Source: Lineus longissimus
Taxonomy: Eukaryota; Nemertea; Pilidiophora; Heteronemertea; Lineidae
Reading direction: 5' to 3'
Length of the DNA: 64,000 bases
Assembly: GCF_910592395.1 (NCBI RefSeq)
Contig: NC_088326.1
Span: 3,541,001 to 3,605,000, forward strand
A program made the position numbers and the translations under genes. This document shows positions 39,801 to 54,800 of this stretch, piece by piece (position 1 is the first letter of the stretch; each line of letters starts with the position of its first letter). Under the pieces are notes generated by a model that had not been told where the DNA came from, searched no databases, and saw nothing but the letters and a program-made list of their open reading frames with translations.

Positions 39801-42800
39801 TTGCAAAGTTGGTGCCAACAATATCTATGAGCTGCGTTGGGGTATTAAGTGTCAGCTCTTTGAAATACGTTTTAGGCCACTGGCAGTACGACTTTGCAAT
39901 CTTTTAAGTTTTCTACTAACATTAGAAAATAAGCTCACCAGTGAAGTGAAAACCAAAGGGGACACAAGTATTCCTATGGGGGAAACTGCTCGAACTTGGC
40001 TTTGCTTATCTAACCACAACATTATTCTTGGACGCCTCAGTATTCTCTTTGTCCAAAACATGCCGTGTACCATGGATCTCGCTTGTGCTCAGATTATTAT
40101 TAGTGTGTTTCATCACCTGTCATTTCATGCACACTGTTTGTTTTACCTGAGGAGTCCAATGTCTAAAACTTGTCCAAACTTGTCCAAACTTGTCCAAACT
40201 TGTCCAAACTGGTCCAAACTTGTCCAAACTGGTCCAAACTTACCCAAGTTATGGTAAAGTTAAAGTGGCTTCATCTACATGTACTAAACCCCTTGTCCAT
40301 CTGGTTGCACCTGAGAATTCTGTCTCGTTAGTCTTGTTCCCTGATGGACGTCGCCCTACTGTCTCGAATACTCGAAATTCACTACGCTCAAACGCCATAA
40401 ACTAAGTGTTACCGTGGTTACGATAACGACACTGTTTCGTTTCCTATATGCCGCTGCTCCACAGAGTGACCTACACGATGCGTGTTAGTACGCTCCGGCC
40501 AGCAAAGAAGGCGCCGCTAGAACCACCGCCGGCCGAACTTTAACGTCTTGCCTCAGTGATGGCTTTCTAATCGCGAGGTAGGTAACATCCTTTTGAAGGG
40601 CATGTTACCGTTATGTTAGTGAAGTTTAAAGTGTTTCAGCCAGAAACCGCTTTGTACCCTTTGCAAAAAACGACAAAAACCCTGAGATTGGATGGTTCGA
40701 ACTTGTACAAATAGCACTAAACTGAGGCACTCTGTCACAAAAGCTATATTTGGGCATGAATTTCGGTCCGGCGTCGTACGAAATTGACAAGTTCTGAATT
40801 GGTTCTGAACAATAGAACACAACCGATGTTACAACTTGTAAGGAACCAACATTGAAGTTGCATCAGGCTGTTTTCGGCAGATATCACCTCGAAGAATTCG
40901 TTTTCCAACTTGCTGAGCATCAGGCCAGCGCGCCAACTTACTGAGCTGCGCCACCCTGGTTGTGTATATTACAGCTCTTGTTTACTATTGGCTATGCATT
41001 CTGGTGATTTGTGTCGTGTGGCTGTCTCGGGGGCAGCCGCCATAAAGTTGAAATGTGCCCAGGCGGCAGTGCTGAAGATGTGGCACCGAAGTGTATCTTG
41101 CTGACATCACCTGGGGCAGAGTTTCCTGACATCTTCTTCATTTTCTGGCTGAAATGCGCTTTTCATATTAACCTCTGGTTTACTAAACCTCCTACTCAAC
41201 CTCTGTAAGTGGAGTGGCGTAGTTGTGTAGTGCTTTCAATTTGCTTAGAATCACTCGGGGGGGGGGGGGAAAACAAAACAAAATGTTGACAACAAGTTAG
41301 AAGTCTGTATGGGACTCATTCTTGGTCAATCGACTTGTTATTTGGGAAATAACATCTGAAAAGATTTCCTTGTGTAAAAGTGACAAGTTTTGTAGATCAA
41401 AAACATATTCTCTGATGTCTTGTTCATGCAGTTATCCAGAAAAAACCAAAACAAAAAGTTGACCACACAATTTAGAAGTCCTTGTCTTACAAACTTGTTT
41501 CGGGGAAATATCACCTGAAAAGGATTTTTGGGGTGAAAGTGACAAATCATATTGATCAAGTACTGTGGTATGTGACCCTTATTTGTCAAGTACAGAGTAT
41601 AATATAAGGTAATGTGGTACAATTACAGCTCATTTACAATTATAGCCTCTACAGTTTAAAAAACAGTTGTCAGTACACATAAATGCACACGGAGTCTATA
41701 ATTGTACTGGGGCTATAAATGTATCAGTTTACCTTATGATATAATCTGTTGGTATATACGTCAAGGTATAAAATAATTGAAAACTACTAACGAACCACTT
41801 TTTGAGTGTGCTGCCCCCTATTGCACAGTGGCCTAAGCTGTCGACACAACACGTTGCTGCTTGTAATCACTTCACTAACATTTTCGCTATAGTCGGTGTG
41901 TTTTTTGTCCAGATTTGCAAAATGGAGTTTATCGAACCAGTGGCTGTATTGCGTATATCATTCAGAAGGGAGGTTAAGGGACTTCACAATGAGGGCCAAA
42001 ACGACTTGAAGGCCAATTGGTGACAGAGGAGGACAGATTCTTTAAAGGTTGATTGGTGAAAATGTCCAGATTAAGAAAAAACTCATATCTGTCCATGAAG
42101 TTAAGAACTTGAATCGGTGATAAAGTACCAGCAGGATATATACGATGTCCTATTTGGAGCCATGGCTGGTTTTCACGACTTGGAACATGTTTTCATACTT
42201 TCCCTTTAGCGGGCCGTTCGTAATAAAATTTTCGAATATTAATCAACAAATTCACCCTTAACCCATCTGACGTTCAAGTTAACGTGTTCTGGTTCTCATA
42301 AACTCTCTTAAACTCCCTATTGTCGTTTGGTCAGGAAGTTTGTTTTCTGAACGGAGGGTGTGTCTTTGTGGAGTAGGAGTAGAAATTGACAAATGTATGG
42401 CCCACTAGATGGCGTCCAGTACCGTTATGTGACTTATCGGCCTTTGCATTCAAACTCATAATTTCTAATAAATGTTTGCAATGTCCTAGCAAGAGATAAA
42501 TCAGCTTGCGTATCATTAGGGTCAGGGGGCGCTAAGAAATATACTAAACAGACAATGATTAATTAATGAAGTCTTTTACGGAATTATAAACATTTCCATG
42601 CTAATCATGGTTTCTTCGTCATCACTCATTCTCTCACTCACTTCGATGTCAGATTGTGTCCAGTTCTACCTAGTTTCTTGCCTCAACATTTTTCGATGTT
42701 GTTTATACCGAATGCCACAGTTGGATTGCAAGTGATGTTTATAAAGGCTGCTATTTTGAATATCAAGATGCGAGTAACATGGCGACTGAGCAAGTGTTGC

Positions 42801-45800
42801 GATGATGTTACCACATGGTTGGCGATCGAATGGACCTCACTAATCCAGCCGTGGTGTTGGGACCCAACATGAAATATGTCCCTCTGTCTGTCCTGTCCTT
42901 TGTAATAGTTCGTTAAAGTGCCCGTAGGGGGCTCTGTCTACGTGTTTCGTAGCAAATTTCGACATTTTTTTTCATTTTACTCTTTTCCATATTCTAGTGA
43001 CAAAAAACCTACGCAGAGGTAATAATACAATCAGGACGGATGAGCATGGTTATAAATATCATTGGATATTTTTTCCGCTTTTCGTTTTTTGTTGTGTTTC
43101 TCTTCCCGAATTGCTATAAGTGAAGTCTTTTCATGCTCTGTGAATGGCGGACAACCCGTGTGCAAAAACTCTATAGTGGCTTTAGAAGAGGTCTGCCTAA
43201 ACAGCATCAAGTAGCGTCCAGTAAGATTTAAGATCATCAAAATGAACTTTTCTGGTCATGAACGAAATAAGCTGGCCATTTGACTAATTTCCTGACATTT
43301 GATTGGCAAAGTGAGTTGTTTTCTAAATTACCAGTGTCCATAAAACTTAATGGACCTTACTAGACGCTTCTAGTAGCTGTTTAGGTAGACTGTTTATGTC
43401 ATTCTGATCTGTCAAAGAGAAGCCTGGCACTTTTAAGCCTACAAGGTTGGAAGCATATGCACCCGTGAATTGTCAACCATCTCTTTGAGGGTTGTCCACC
43501 TCGTCGAGTCAAAGCTAACAAACTCGCCGAGTGAGTCCAGCCCAGATTGAGGTCTGCCTCTAAACAGGACCCTTGAATCACAGTTACTTGTAACACACCG
43601 CACTGTATCCAGTAATACTGTCCATACAAGCTGGGGTCCTGTCCAAATGCAGCCTTCGATTTGGGGCTAGAGGCACTCGGTGACATTGTTACACTGGACT
43701 CGGTGATGTGGGAAACCCTCGTAGGGGTGGTTGCTGATTCCAGCACCGGAGTTGTCCTCATTTCCGCACATTTCTGCGTCTTTCTGTCCGTTTGCCGATT
43801 TCGTCGTCCATTTTGTGCTCTCAAAATGAGGTCATCCGTTATGGATCTCGTTTTAGATGATTTCAATAAGCATGCTGAAAAACTTGATCATGATACTGTT
43901 TTTGCCATTTTCTCGAATGTTTGAGCCAAAATTTAATTTTCTGTCCAACCCAATTTCTTGTTTTTGCGACTTTTTCTACTCTGTCCGTCAATATTTGATC
44001 AAATTTGAATATAACTGGGCATGAATTTGTTTGTGAATACTATTTTGATGTGTTTTTGCGTCTTGCAAAATGGGCCGGTCTGATTTTTGCATGTAGTGAA
44101 AGAATCTCAAGAAGAGTTTGGTTGTGCCATAGCATGTTTGAAAAATTTTCTGCTGAAATTTTTATAGTTGCCTATCATATTCCATTACTTGTGTATACTT
44201 TCAGTCATCCAAGCAGTTTGAAAATACAGGAGCTAGTTTTGTTTAATTTCTGAGCTCTGATGTTTATTCAAAGTTCATTTGACTGTTTTCTGAATAGTTT
44301 TATATGAATCTGGTTATTTTTGATTCATGGAAAGACCGATTGAGCATTTATTATTATCACAAAGCTTTTGAAAAAAAAATGGTGAAAAAAAATTGAGCAT
44401 TTATTATCACAAAGCTTTTGAAGAAAAAAATGGTGAAAAAAAAATTGAAACATTTTGGATTCAAGGAATGACCGATTGAGCATTTATTATCACAAAGCTT
44501 TTGAAGAAAAAAATGGTGAAAAAAAAAATGGTGAAAAAAAAATTGAAACATTTTGGATTCAAGGAATGACCGATTGAGCATTTATTATCACAAAGCTTTT
44601 GAAGAAAAAAATGGTGAAAAAAAAATTGAAACATTTTGGATTCAAGGAATGACCGATTGAGCATTTATTATCACAAAGCTTTTGAAAAAAAAATGGTGAA
44701 AAAAAAATTGAAACATTAGTCGTCTTTCTTTTGTACTATATTTATATTGATTTCGAACAAAAAAAAGTGAAAGTGCTTTGGTTCGTTATGATTTTGATGA
44801 ATATCTAATACCATTTTGTCTCAGGAAAGAAGCGATTCTGTAAAATTCTCTCGAAATTATTTCTCGCAATTTTTGCAAACTTTTTGATATTTTGCCGCTT
44901 TTCCCCGCGTCTTTTTTCAGCAAGCTTATTGGAGCTGACCACAACGTGCGGTATCTATAGCTGGCCATCTCGGTTGTCGCTGCAGTGTCTAATGTATTCG
45001 TTTAATATTCGTTGTCGGCATGATTCCCATTCTTGTTACTAGGTGGCGCTGCAGTTGTAATCCGTAAAATTCCGACAGTGGTGACGTGTTGAATTGTCGT
45101 TCTTGTAGTGCAAAGTTCATTGGTGAAAGAGATGAAAAAATATATTGCGAAATAGTGTATCAATCAGTCAATATGAATTGGATTGAAATTCTCAGACACT
45201 TTCTGAAAACTGGTTTTGGGAAGACGTTAGACCAGTTTCAACTACAGCTGCATTTTCACAGGCAATGGATTAATTCCAATGAAAGTCATTGACCTGATGA
45301 TTCAAACTGACCTCAATGGCCTGTGAAAGCAGCAAAATGATGACACTAAACTGCTATAGTTGAATTAGGCCATTAGTCTAGAATGTGGAAAATCAGAGAA
45401 AAATGGTCTTCCGATACTGAATTTTATCAAAAATATTCAGAAAGATCTTTGCAGTTTCCTTTGATTAAACCTTTTGCTGAGGAACTTTGTTTTTCTTCCT
45501 CCCTCATTTTATAGGGCACCTTCGTTTAAATTTGAGGTGGCTTAAGAAAAAAAACTTTGGGAAATGAAAAAAAAGGAAAATGATTTTGGTCTTGGTTTTT
45601 TCTCTCCGGAATTTGCGCCACTTCGTAACAACGAATGTAGTAAATCTTCACACATCTCATAAAATCACATAGTGTATTCAGTTATAATCGTATTCAGTTG
45701 ACCTTCGACCTGTGTTCATATGATTTGCACATTCATGATGTAATTTGCATATTCATAATGTCATTTTGCATATCATATCATCTGACAGTCTCTTTTAGCA

Positions 45801-48800
45801 ACCCAGGTTTGAAAGTGACGAATTTGCATCGATTCGTATCAACTGCACAACTATCATTTGATTTCAAGGAGCACACAGGTCCCTAGTTTTGAAAATGAAT
45901 TTGCATATTCATAACGTAATTTGCATATTCATAATGTAATTTGCATATTCATAATGTCTTTTGGGGTGGATTTGGCACGCATAATCCTACTTTCATTCGA
46001 ATGCCTCTGATTTTTCAGCGACGATGATAGGGAAGAATTAGTTTAGGCCATAGGTTTGGATAGTTCGTATATCATAGGCATCACAGGATAGGCATTATTT
46101 TGAATTTGAGCGCCCCGCAAATGAGCGATTTTCGTTGCTGCAACGTGCAACGTACAATCATGATCAAATGTCAGAAGAGTCATTGCTGGTACCTGCAACA
46201 AGAATCTGTGATTGCTATGACCTACAATCGTTATCAAATCAAGCGCTTGCCGGCTTTACCCGCAGATAAGTTGTTGTATTGCTTGCCGCAGCGATAGTTT
46301 TCACAGGTCGCGGTGACGAATATTGCCTGTTTGCGGGGCACTTTAGGGAAGGATTCTTATCAGGCACACGAATATTTGAATAGCCAAAGTGGAGAACCAG
46401 TGACCTTGACTCTTTGTCCAAAAGACCGCCTCAAACCAAGATCGGATATTTTGGTCATCTAGCAGTCGGCTCTGGTTCCTGAAATATGGAAGACGGGCAG
46501 TTCTAAGGACGTTTTCACATTGAAAATATTTTGTTATTTTTTGCTCTGTGCATATCCTTGCAGACGTGCACTTTCAACTTTTACAGTCAAAGAGTAGGGT
46601 GCCAGTTTTTCATGTGGCTGGATGATTATTTCAGTAAGGGACGCATGAAAAGGGAAAAAGGTTGTATGGATATTCTCTCGTTTTGAAATACTGACTCTAC
46701 CGGTGTGTTTTTTTTGTCGTGGTGAGGTTTTTTTAAAGAAGACAGATGAAAGGTTACTGATTCTCCATTGGTGGCGTTGTACCTATCAATATGCAAATGA
46801 TGACAGTTGATTGACAGATTGCGTTGATTGATCGTTATAATGTTTATATCAGTCTGCGCCACGGACCCTTCAAAGTGGAGTGCCCTGTAGCGGTGAGACC
46901 CTGTGGCTCGTCTCCTGTCGAGGGCCGACACCCTCTCATGTAGGAACTGTTCTAGTCCCATCGCCTCGCTATAACGATGCTGTCAGCGAAATGTCGATCA
47001 CAAAACACGCAAGACCGATTTATAAACATGCACCAAACATCCTGACATTACGATTACAACTGCACTCGAGACCACCGAATCTATTAACCCTTTGAGTACA
47101 CACCCGGTAAATGCTGGGTATCGTTGCGTACGGACCCGGTAAAAACCGGGTACCATAGCGTATGAACCCGGTAAATACCGGGTACCGTAGCGTACGAACC
47201 CGGTAAATACCGGGTACGGTAGCGTATGAACCTGGTAAATACTGGGTAACGTAGCGTATGAACCCGGTAAATACTGGGTACTGTAGCGTACGAACCCGGT
47301 AAATACTGGGTACCGTAGGGTACGAACCCGGTATATACCGGGCAACGTAGCGAAGGAGTTAAGATGGTCAGCAATCTTCTGAAATTGCTCTGTGATAAAC
47401 AAGTGTCAAACATAGTATTTGAATTGCACACATTTTCCACCACTACAAAAAACGCCACAGCAAAAACACAACTCTTCCTTTACAAATTTTTATGATGATG
47501 ACTTTTGCATCATTGAGCAAAACCTTGCACAACATTGGAGGTGGGATAAGAGAGTAGGTAGCCTCTGATCTCTCTAAACCTCTCTATTCTTCCGCCACTC
47601 TAGAAGTAAAAATCGGTACTCCTGCCCCACGTAGCAAGAATATCCTGTTATTTCACTAAAGTAGCGGAACCACGTGTACTTGTAGATCACACCCCTCAAA
47701 ATACTCACTTAGACTCTTCCAACGTTTCATTCAGTGCAATTCTAGGACGTTCCATTATTTCTTAGGGATGATAACTTGTCGCATGTGACCTCTGCTCTGC
47801 TTCTCCTGGCTTGTTTTTGTAGACATGATCGATATTTGCTTTGGTTGTGTCAAACTTCAATTTGGAATGAAACTTATCATTTTGTATGATTTTTGTAGAG
47901 TTTGCCTTTCAAACTGTCGTTTTATGTAGGCTAGTTTCCCATCGTGCCACCAGGGCTATTTTGTTGATATCATAAGGCTTCAAAAACTCCCAGATCATGA
48001 CAATTTTCGCCATGTTTTCAGCGATTTGAATTTTGTTGATAATGACACTGGGTGGGTCCGAAAATTTGAAAAAGCAACGTCAATTGAAAGAAAAAAACAC
48101 GTTAACCTGAATTGTCGTAAACGAATTGTCCCTGTTACACAATGTCCTGCTGCTCGGCGGGGATTCAGCCAACATTCTCTGTAGGTTTTTTCCGATCTAA
48201 AAGTTGGCAGCCCTTTGTTACTTACTGCCACCTTTTGGTAAACAGAGTGACTATTGCATAAACTTAGATTTTTTCCAGATTTCACTTTGTCAGGAACCAG
48301 TCTAATCTGGACTGATAACGTAAACTGTGGAATGTTCGCAAACCTTAAAGTTGTCCTATGTGCTTATTTTCTTTGGTGGTAAAAAGTGGTAGCCTAAATT
48401 CTGCAGTTTGTGCCGAAATGTCATGGTCGTTGCATCAGAGTAGAAATTTTCTAAAGTTAAATTACAGTAGATCTCCCTTTGCGGACACCTCACTATTAAG
48501 GACACCCTCTCTATTAAGGACACTAGTTTTGGTACCAAATTGGTTGTTTCGATTCAATTTGACCTCTCTAATCAGGACACCTCTCTATTAGGGACAGCAC
48601 TTGTCAGTCCCGAGGGTGTCCTTAATAGAGAGGTATACCATTTGCCTCCTTAATTGCAAAAATATGATGCATCACGAACATTTCGCGGTTTACAAGACGA
48701 AGATCTCATCTCTCTATCTGGGGTGGCTGATGTACTCATGATTTTGTCCAAACAAAGAACTAAGATTCCATCTGTTTGGAAAAGGACTGAACTTTGACCC

Positions 48801-51800
48801 GTCTCAGTTAACAGAAAGTAGAAGCTTGGGTGAGGGATGCAGCCCACTAAACATGTCGCTACATTTAACAATTTGCTTCCAGAATTGAAACCTGTTATAC
48901 CCTGTTCTCACTAACCAAGTTGACGATTAACATGGATTGACATAGCAGTTAAATAGTTGGTTATCATTACTAACACATTGCTGATTGTTTATTTCATGTC
49001 AATATGTTTTCTTAATACTTGTTCTTATTTTAGCATAATGTCTGTGTAGCCCAGCAATTGTAAGCCGGAGCATCAACAATGGATATTGTGGCTTTGACTA
49101 AATGAGATTTATGGAGTCTTGTAACTCTGAATTGATTTCCATCCAGATGTATGGATTTCCATCAAATCTGAATTTGAACTGATCTTCATGGACAGACTTC
49201 TATCCAGATGGAAGGATATCCATCCTGTCTGAATTTAGACTGATCTCCATGGACAGACTTCTATCTGGATGGAAGGATATCCATCCTGTCTGAATTTAGA
49301 CTGATCTCCATGGACAGACTTCTATCTGGATGGAAGGATATCCATCCTGTCTGAATTTAGACTGATCTCCATGCACAGACTTCTATCTGAATGGAAGGAT
49401 ATCCATCCTGTCTGAATTTAGACTGATCTCCATGCACAGACTTCTATCTGGATGGAAGGATATCCATCCTGTCTGAATTTAGACTGATCTCCATGGACAG
49501 ACTTCTATCTGGATGGAAGGATATCCATCCTGTCTGAATTTGGACTGATCTCCATGGACAGACTTCTATCTGGATGGAAGGATATCCATACTGTCTGAAT
49601 TTGGACTGATCTCCATGGACAGACTTCTATCTGGATGGAAGGATATCCATCCTGTCTGAATTTGGACTGATCTCCATGGACAGACTTCTATCTGGATGGA
49701 AGGATATCCATCCTGTCTGAATTTAGACTGATCTCCATGGACAGACTTCTATCTGGATGGAAGGATATCCATCCTGTCTGAATTTGGACTGATTTCCATG
49801 GACAGACTTCTATCTGGATGGAAGGATATCCATCCTGTCTGAATTTGGACTGATCTCCATGGACAGACTTCTATCTGGATGGAAGGATATCCATCCTGTC
49901 TGAATTTGGACTGATTTCCATGGACAGACTTCTATCTGGATGGAAGGATATCCATCCTGTCTGAATTTGGACTGATTTCCATGGACAGACTTCTATCCAG
50001 ATGGAAGGATATCCATCCTGTCTGAATTTAGACTGATCTCCATGGACAGACTTCTATCTGGATGGAAGGATATCCATCCTGTCTGAATTTAGACTGATCT
50101 CCATGGACAGACTTCTATCTGGATGGAAGGATATCCATACTGTCTGAATTTAGACTGATCTCCATGGACAGACTTCTATCTGGATGGAAGGATATCCATC
50201 CTGTCTGAATTTAGACTGATCTCCATGGACAGACTTCTATCTGGATGGAAGGATATCCATACTGTCTGAATTTGGACTTGGCTCCATCCAGCTGGCATTG
50301 GATACCCATCCACTCTAATATACCACAAGCAGCCAATCAAATTTTAAGCAAACAGCATTATGAAGTGGTGAATTCAATTCCACACTTTCGGCTATTGCCA
50401 GTTTGAATCTGGGAGTATGACCGACTGAGTTGCTGGCCTACATAGACATAACAAACACCCCACACCTCCCTTCCACTCCCAATACACCTGGCATTCAAAT
50501 TGCGCTATCTTTTCCAGAGAGAGGGACCCAATTGGTGGAAGCCGGGCATCGTTGGACAGTAGTATCAAACCCATAGACAGTGATGATGACAATGACTCGA
50601 TGGCGGAATATGGCGACATCGACACCGGCAAATTTAACGAGGACGGATCTTTTATCGGCCAGTATGGAACTGACAGGAAGAAGAAGGAAGCCCCACCACC
50701 ATATTCGTCAGTTTAAATTTCGATTGTATTTCGAAAGAAGTCTTTTGGTTTTAAAAAATCTGAAATCAAAGTCAAAAGTTTCAACAGGTTTGTGCTAGGC
50801 TGTTGTTAAAGGGACTATGTATGCTGCGTTAAAGGGACTATGTTGTAACCATTGTTAATTCTGAGGGATTGTGAATGGTGTTAAAGGGACTATGATGCTG
50901 CGATCGTCATTGGTTGTTGTTTAGCCTGACGTCTGCCTCTAAGAACGCGCTGTAGATTTTACACCAGATAGGCTAGGTTATACTTGCGATTGTTAGTTAG
51001 GGATGGTCACCTGACTGCTAGTGGCACCTGGTGGGCAAATATATCACCGTTATCTATCCGAGCTAACCTGTTATTTGAGTGTTTGTTTATATTTTGAAAG
51101 GTCAAAGGGTCTTGTTAAACGCGTTCTAAAATTTCTTTGATCAACAAGCAGAAAATTTAATCCAAGAGTTTAGTTGTTTTGCGCCTTTTGGTACTTTAAG
51201 ATGCCCCGGTCGTTAAAGGATGACCCGTCTCATAATTTACTAGTCAGTTCTGGACAATCATTCGGATTCAAATAATTTAAGAGAAAAGCATTGAATTTTC
51301 TGAAACATGCATTGAAAATATGAAAAACCTCACTCCTAGATGATGTTAAGACAATTTGGCGACTGCCCATTAGGTTGAGGTGAATGAGCACTTTAAGTAA
51401 AAATGTTTGATTATGATTATTGATATTTGTCAATAATAATAAATCAATTATGAAATAACACTTTCATACAATTGGTCAAATCTATGCACAAATAAGATCA
51501 AAACTTGTATCAGGCGAGAAAATATCACTTCCGCCCTTTCATATGCATGTCTTCGTAGAATACACCCAACTGACCAACGTCATGTTCTGTTTGTGGAAAA
51601 TGGTTAAAAGTTTGGGGACAAAGTCCCCCATGTCATTTCGTGTACATATTTTAGTAGCATAACATGCCACCAGGTGGTACTTTGAAAATTAGCGTATGGC
51701 ACAGCAAAGATCGTAGACCCCAGCTTCATGAGATTATGATGTAGTTCACTAACGCAAAGCTAGGTGGCGCTAAGAGGCACTGAGATAATGGAACTGATGT

Positions 51801-54800
51801 GAATTTTCACTTTTTGGGATTTTTTTGGAAACACTGTATTTTGAATTCTTAGTGAATTAGCTGTCTCAGTGTCTTGGCTAATGGCTCACTTTCTGTTTTC
51901 CGTGAGCTTTACCATGCAAAGTGTCTCAAAACATGTCCCATTTAAACACTTTTTTTCAACACCTAGTACAATCTATACACGGTCCACTGCTTGTCTGATC
52001 AATGATTAATCATGTTAAAAGTTATTTCCGAGATTTATTTTTTGAAAATTTGGGAAATTAAGTAAAAAGGTGAGCAATTTTAGACGAGGTACTTCGCGTA
52101 AGCTTGTCTTGTGTGGGTAGTTTTCAAAGGGGTTAAAGATTTGCGTCGCTGTCTAAGAAATTTCTGCTGGTAGAAGTTGTTGGTTGTTACCGTAACTGGA
52201 GCAATGTCCGCTCCTCTAGTTAAAGATGTGTCCTGTAGGTGTCTCTGCTGTTGTATAGAATACGTGTGAGCAAGACCAAGTTTTTGCTTTTGTCGACAGT
52301 TCTCCGAAAGTGGGAAACTCCGCTTATAAGCCAAGTTCAATCCAGACATACTGGATTTGTCCTCATTTTCGTTGACTTGAGCATATATGTCAAGTTGATC
52401 AGGGTGACTCAAAATTTTACATGAAAAACTTCAAAATTTGCATTTGACCAGATTTCAAAGTTCATCTCAATTAAGAGTGCACTAGAATTGCCAGAACTCT
52501 TTATAGTAATGTATTTTACATTACATCGGTAATGTATAATCATGTAATATGATTTACATTATAATCGGTAATGTAGAGTTATTCTGATGAACTTGACAGG
52601 ACAATACTTTGAATATTTTTTACATGTTCGTGTGTTAAATAGGTGTACAAACCAAGATGTCACTGCACTGTATATAGTTTCAATGTCGCTTTCCTCGTAT
52701 AAGGCGCTTTATGACCATTGTCAAATGTAAATGCGGAGATACATAGGCTTATTAGTTTAATTATGACGAAATAATCACATTTTTATGCATTTAATCTGCT
52801 TGGTGTAGGCATGGGTTTGAAAGGGTTGATTTACTTGTACTATACATGAAGTCTCAAGATCAAATAAGAGAGCATCTCAAAATACGGTAGGTTTAAGCGC
52901 GAACTCTCGAGACCTGGGTTCCAGTTTAAGCTCAGAAAGAAGGAAATTTCTGGCCTTTCTTTGACCCCCCATCAAAGACTAAAAACAGGAAGATGTAGCC
53001 TCATTCGCAGATTTATTCAGGTTTATAATAAGTAAATAAGTGTGTCATTTATATAGCGCTTCCCAGAACGTTTCAGCTGTTAAAGCGCTTACAGCTGATT
53101 TTTACCGATAATGTCCATTGAACAGCCAAGTCTTCAAATGCATTCGAAAAGTGTCTTGATCCTCAATCGCCTTTATGTCATTGGGAAGTTTATTCCATAA
53201 TCGCGCAGAGGACACTGAAAAACTTCGATCACCAAAGATTGTTCTTGTTCTTTTTACGGCCAGGTTTCTTGAACTTACATCCATAGAACGTGTGTGACGA
53301 GTAATATCCTGATGTTTCACAAGCTGTTCTAGGTAAACGGGTGCCCTTCCATGCAAGATCTTGTGTGTCAGATTGATAATTTTATACTCGATGCGCAAGG
53401 CCACTGGCAACCAATGAAGGTCTTTCAAGTTTAGACATTGATATCCATCTGTTTCCACAGGATTAGAAGCAATCGCAAAAGTACCGGTTTAGGTACAGAC
53501 AAACGGAATCGTCTGGCAAAAGTCAAAGTTGATAACGATATGTGTTAGTCTTTCAACCTGTCCAACCCATGCCTGCACACCGCTCAGATTTCAACTTCGC
53601 TATTTTTAGACTTACTAAACTTTATGGGGCAATAGTGTTAACCGTAAAATATTTAGACTAACGTAGTAGATATATAGATATTCAAGCGAAATTTGCCATT
53701 ATAAGCTATGTGTACTTGATGTAGCTTTGAATATAAATTCGGTGTAAATTTTGGCAAATTTGGGTTGGAACATGTTAGTTTTTAGTGCCATTGATAGACG
53801 TCAGCAAGTTAAATTTCATATCTACGCACCATTCGCTTAGACATTATGTGTAACCATAGTAACGGGTACTTTGCCCATTTTTTGTGTGGGTTGTTTCGAC
53901 TTTTTACTCGCGGGGAAAATGTGGCGAAGAATTTGCATCATTTCATAACTACATTTCAGCTGAATTCATGCTTGTCGCATTTCTCGTAGATGGGCGGGAA
54001 CAATTGGATGAAATTGACTCGAATAATACTCTGTTTGGCATAGAGTGCTATAATGATATTCCAAGATATTGCTGCCAACCTTGATGTCTGTTTTGACTTT
54101 TCCCGCCTACAGTCCAAGTCAAAATTGACATCCTTTCTGCTTAGCGTCTACACATAAGTTACACGCGAGTTGTGTGCGCCAATGAAGGGCCTATCTCTAT
54201 ATGTTTGACAAAGGTTGCAGGTTTACTTACGTGGCGCACCACTGACGCGATTTAAGGGATGTCAAATGTGACTTGGACTGTATTTTGCACACTTTGTACA
54301 TAAGGGCTCTATCAATGTGTATAATCAAGTTGTTTAGTATATACGTCTAATTCTCATAGCGATTTTTGTATGAAAAGTCCAGGTTAACAATAGTGCCCTA
54401 CGTGTATATAATGTGATATATTTATTACAAGATGTCGGCGCCGTACACGTCGCTAGGCGTTAACCGGACGCGCCAGAAAAATAACGGGCGGGAAAAGATG
54501 GTCCTGATAAGTACCCTCTTTTCTCACCTGGGTCAATGTTCATTTTATGCCTCCTTGTAGCGGAGAAATTGTTCACGCGGAAAACTAAGTAACCTGTTTA
54601 TTTGTGTTGGTGGCACTTTGGCGAAAAATGTTTCGAATTTTCGGAAACCTCGTATCGAGCGAATCAGAATGTGTGTTGGTTATAGCCTGAATAAAACGTG
54701 AATAAGTTCGGATAGAGTGTTTTGTAATGGATAACATTGTCAAAGAGCTTTATATTTACTCATCAGCAGAACCCAGAAACCTTCCTATCTGTAGTACGAA

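Larger units (their letters stand above)
34792..50517. other. Intron 13, about 15.7 kb
   Basis: Holds the MITEs, arrays and SINE listed separately. A frame at 43399-43866 (minus) has no known motif. A four-residue RSLE-type microexon would be expected in this intron by analogy with vertebrate L1, but I could not identify one. Confidence 0.5.

Noticed and set aside
43399-43866. 155-codon minus-strand frame
   Set aside because: No recognisable domain and no splice or promoter context; an equally open plus-strand frame overlaps it.
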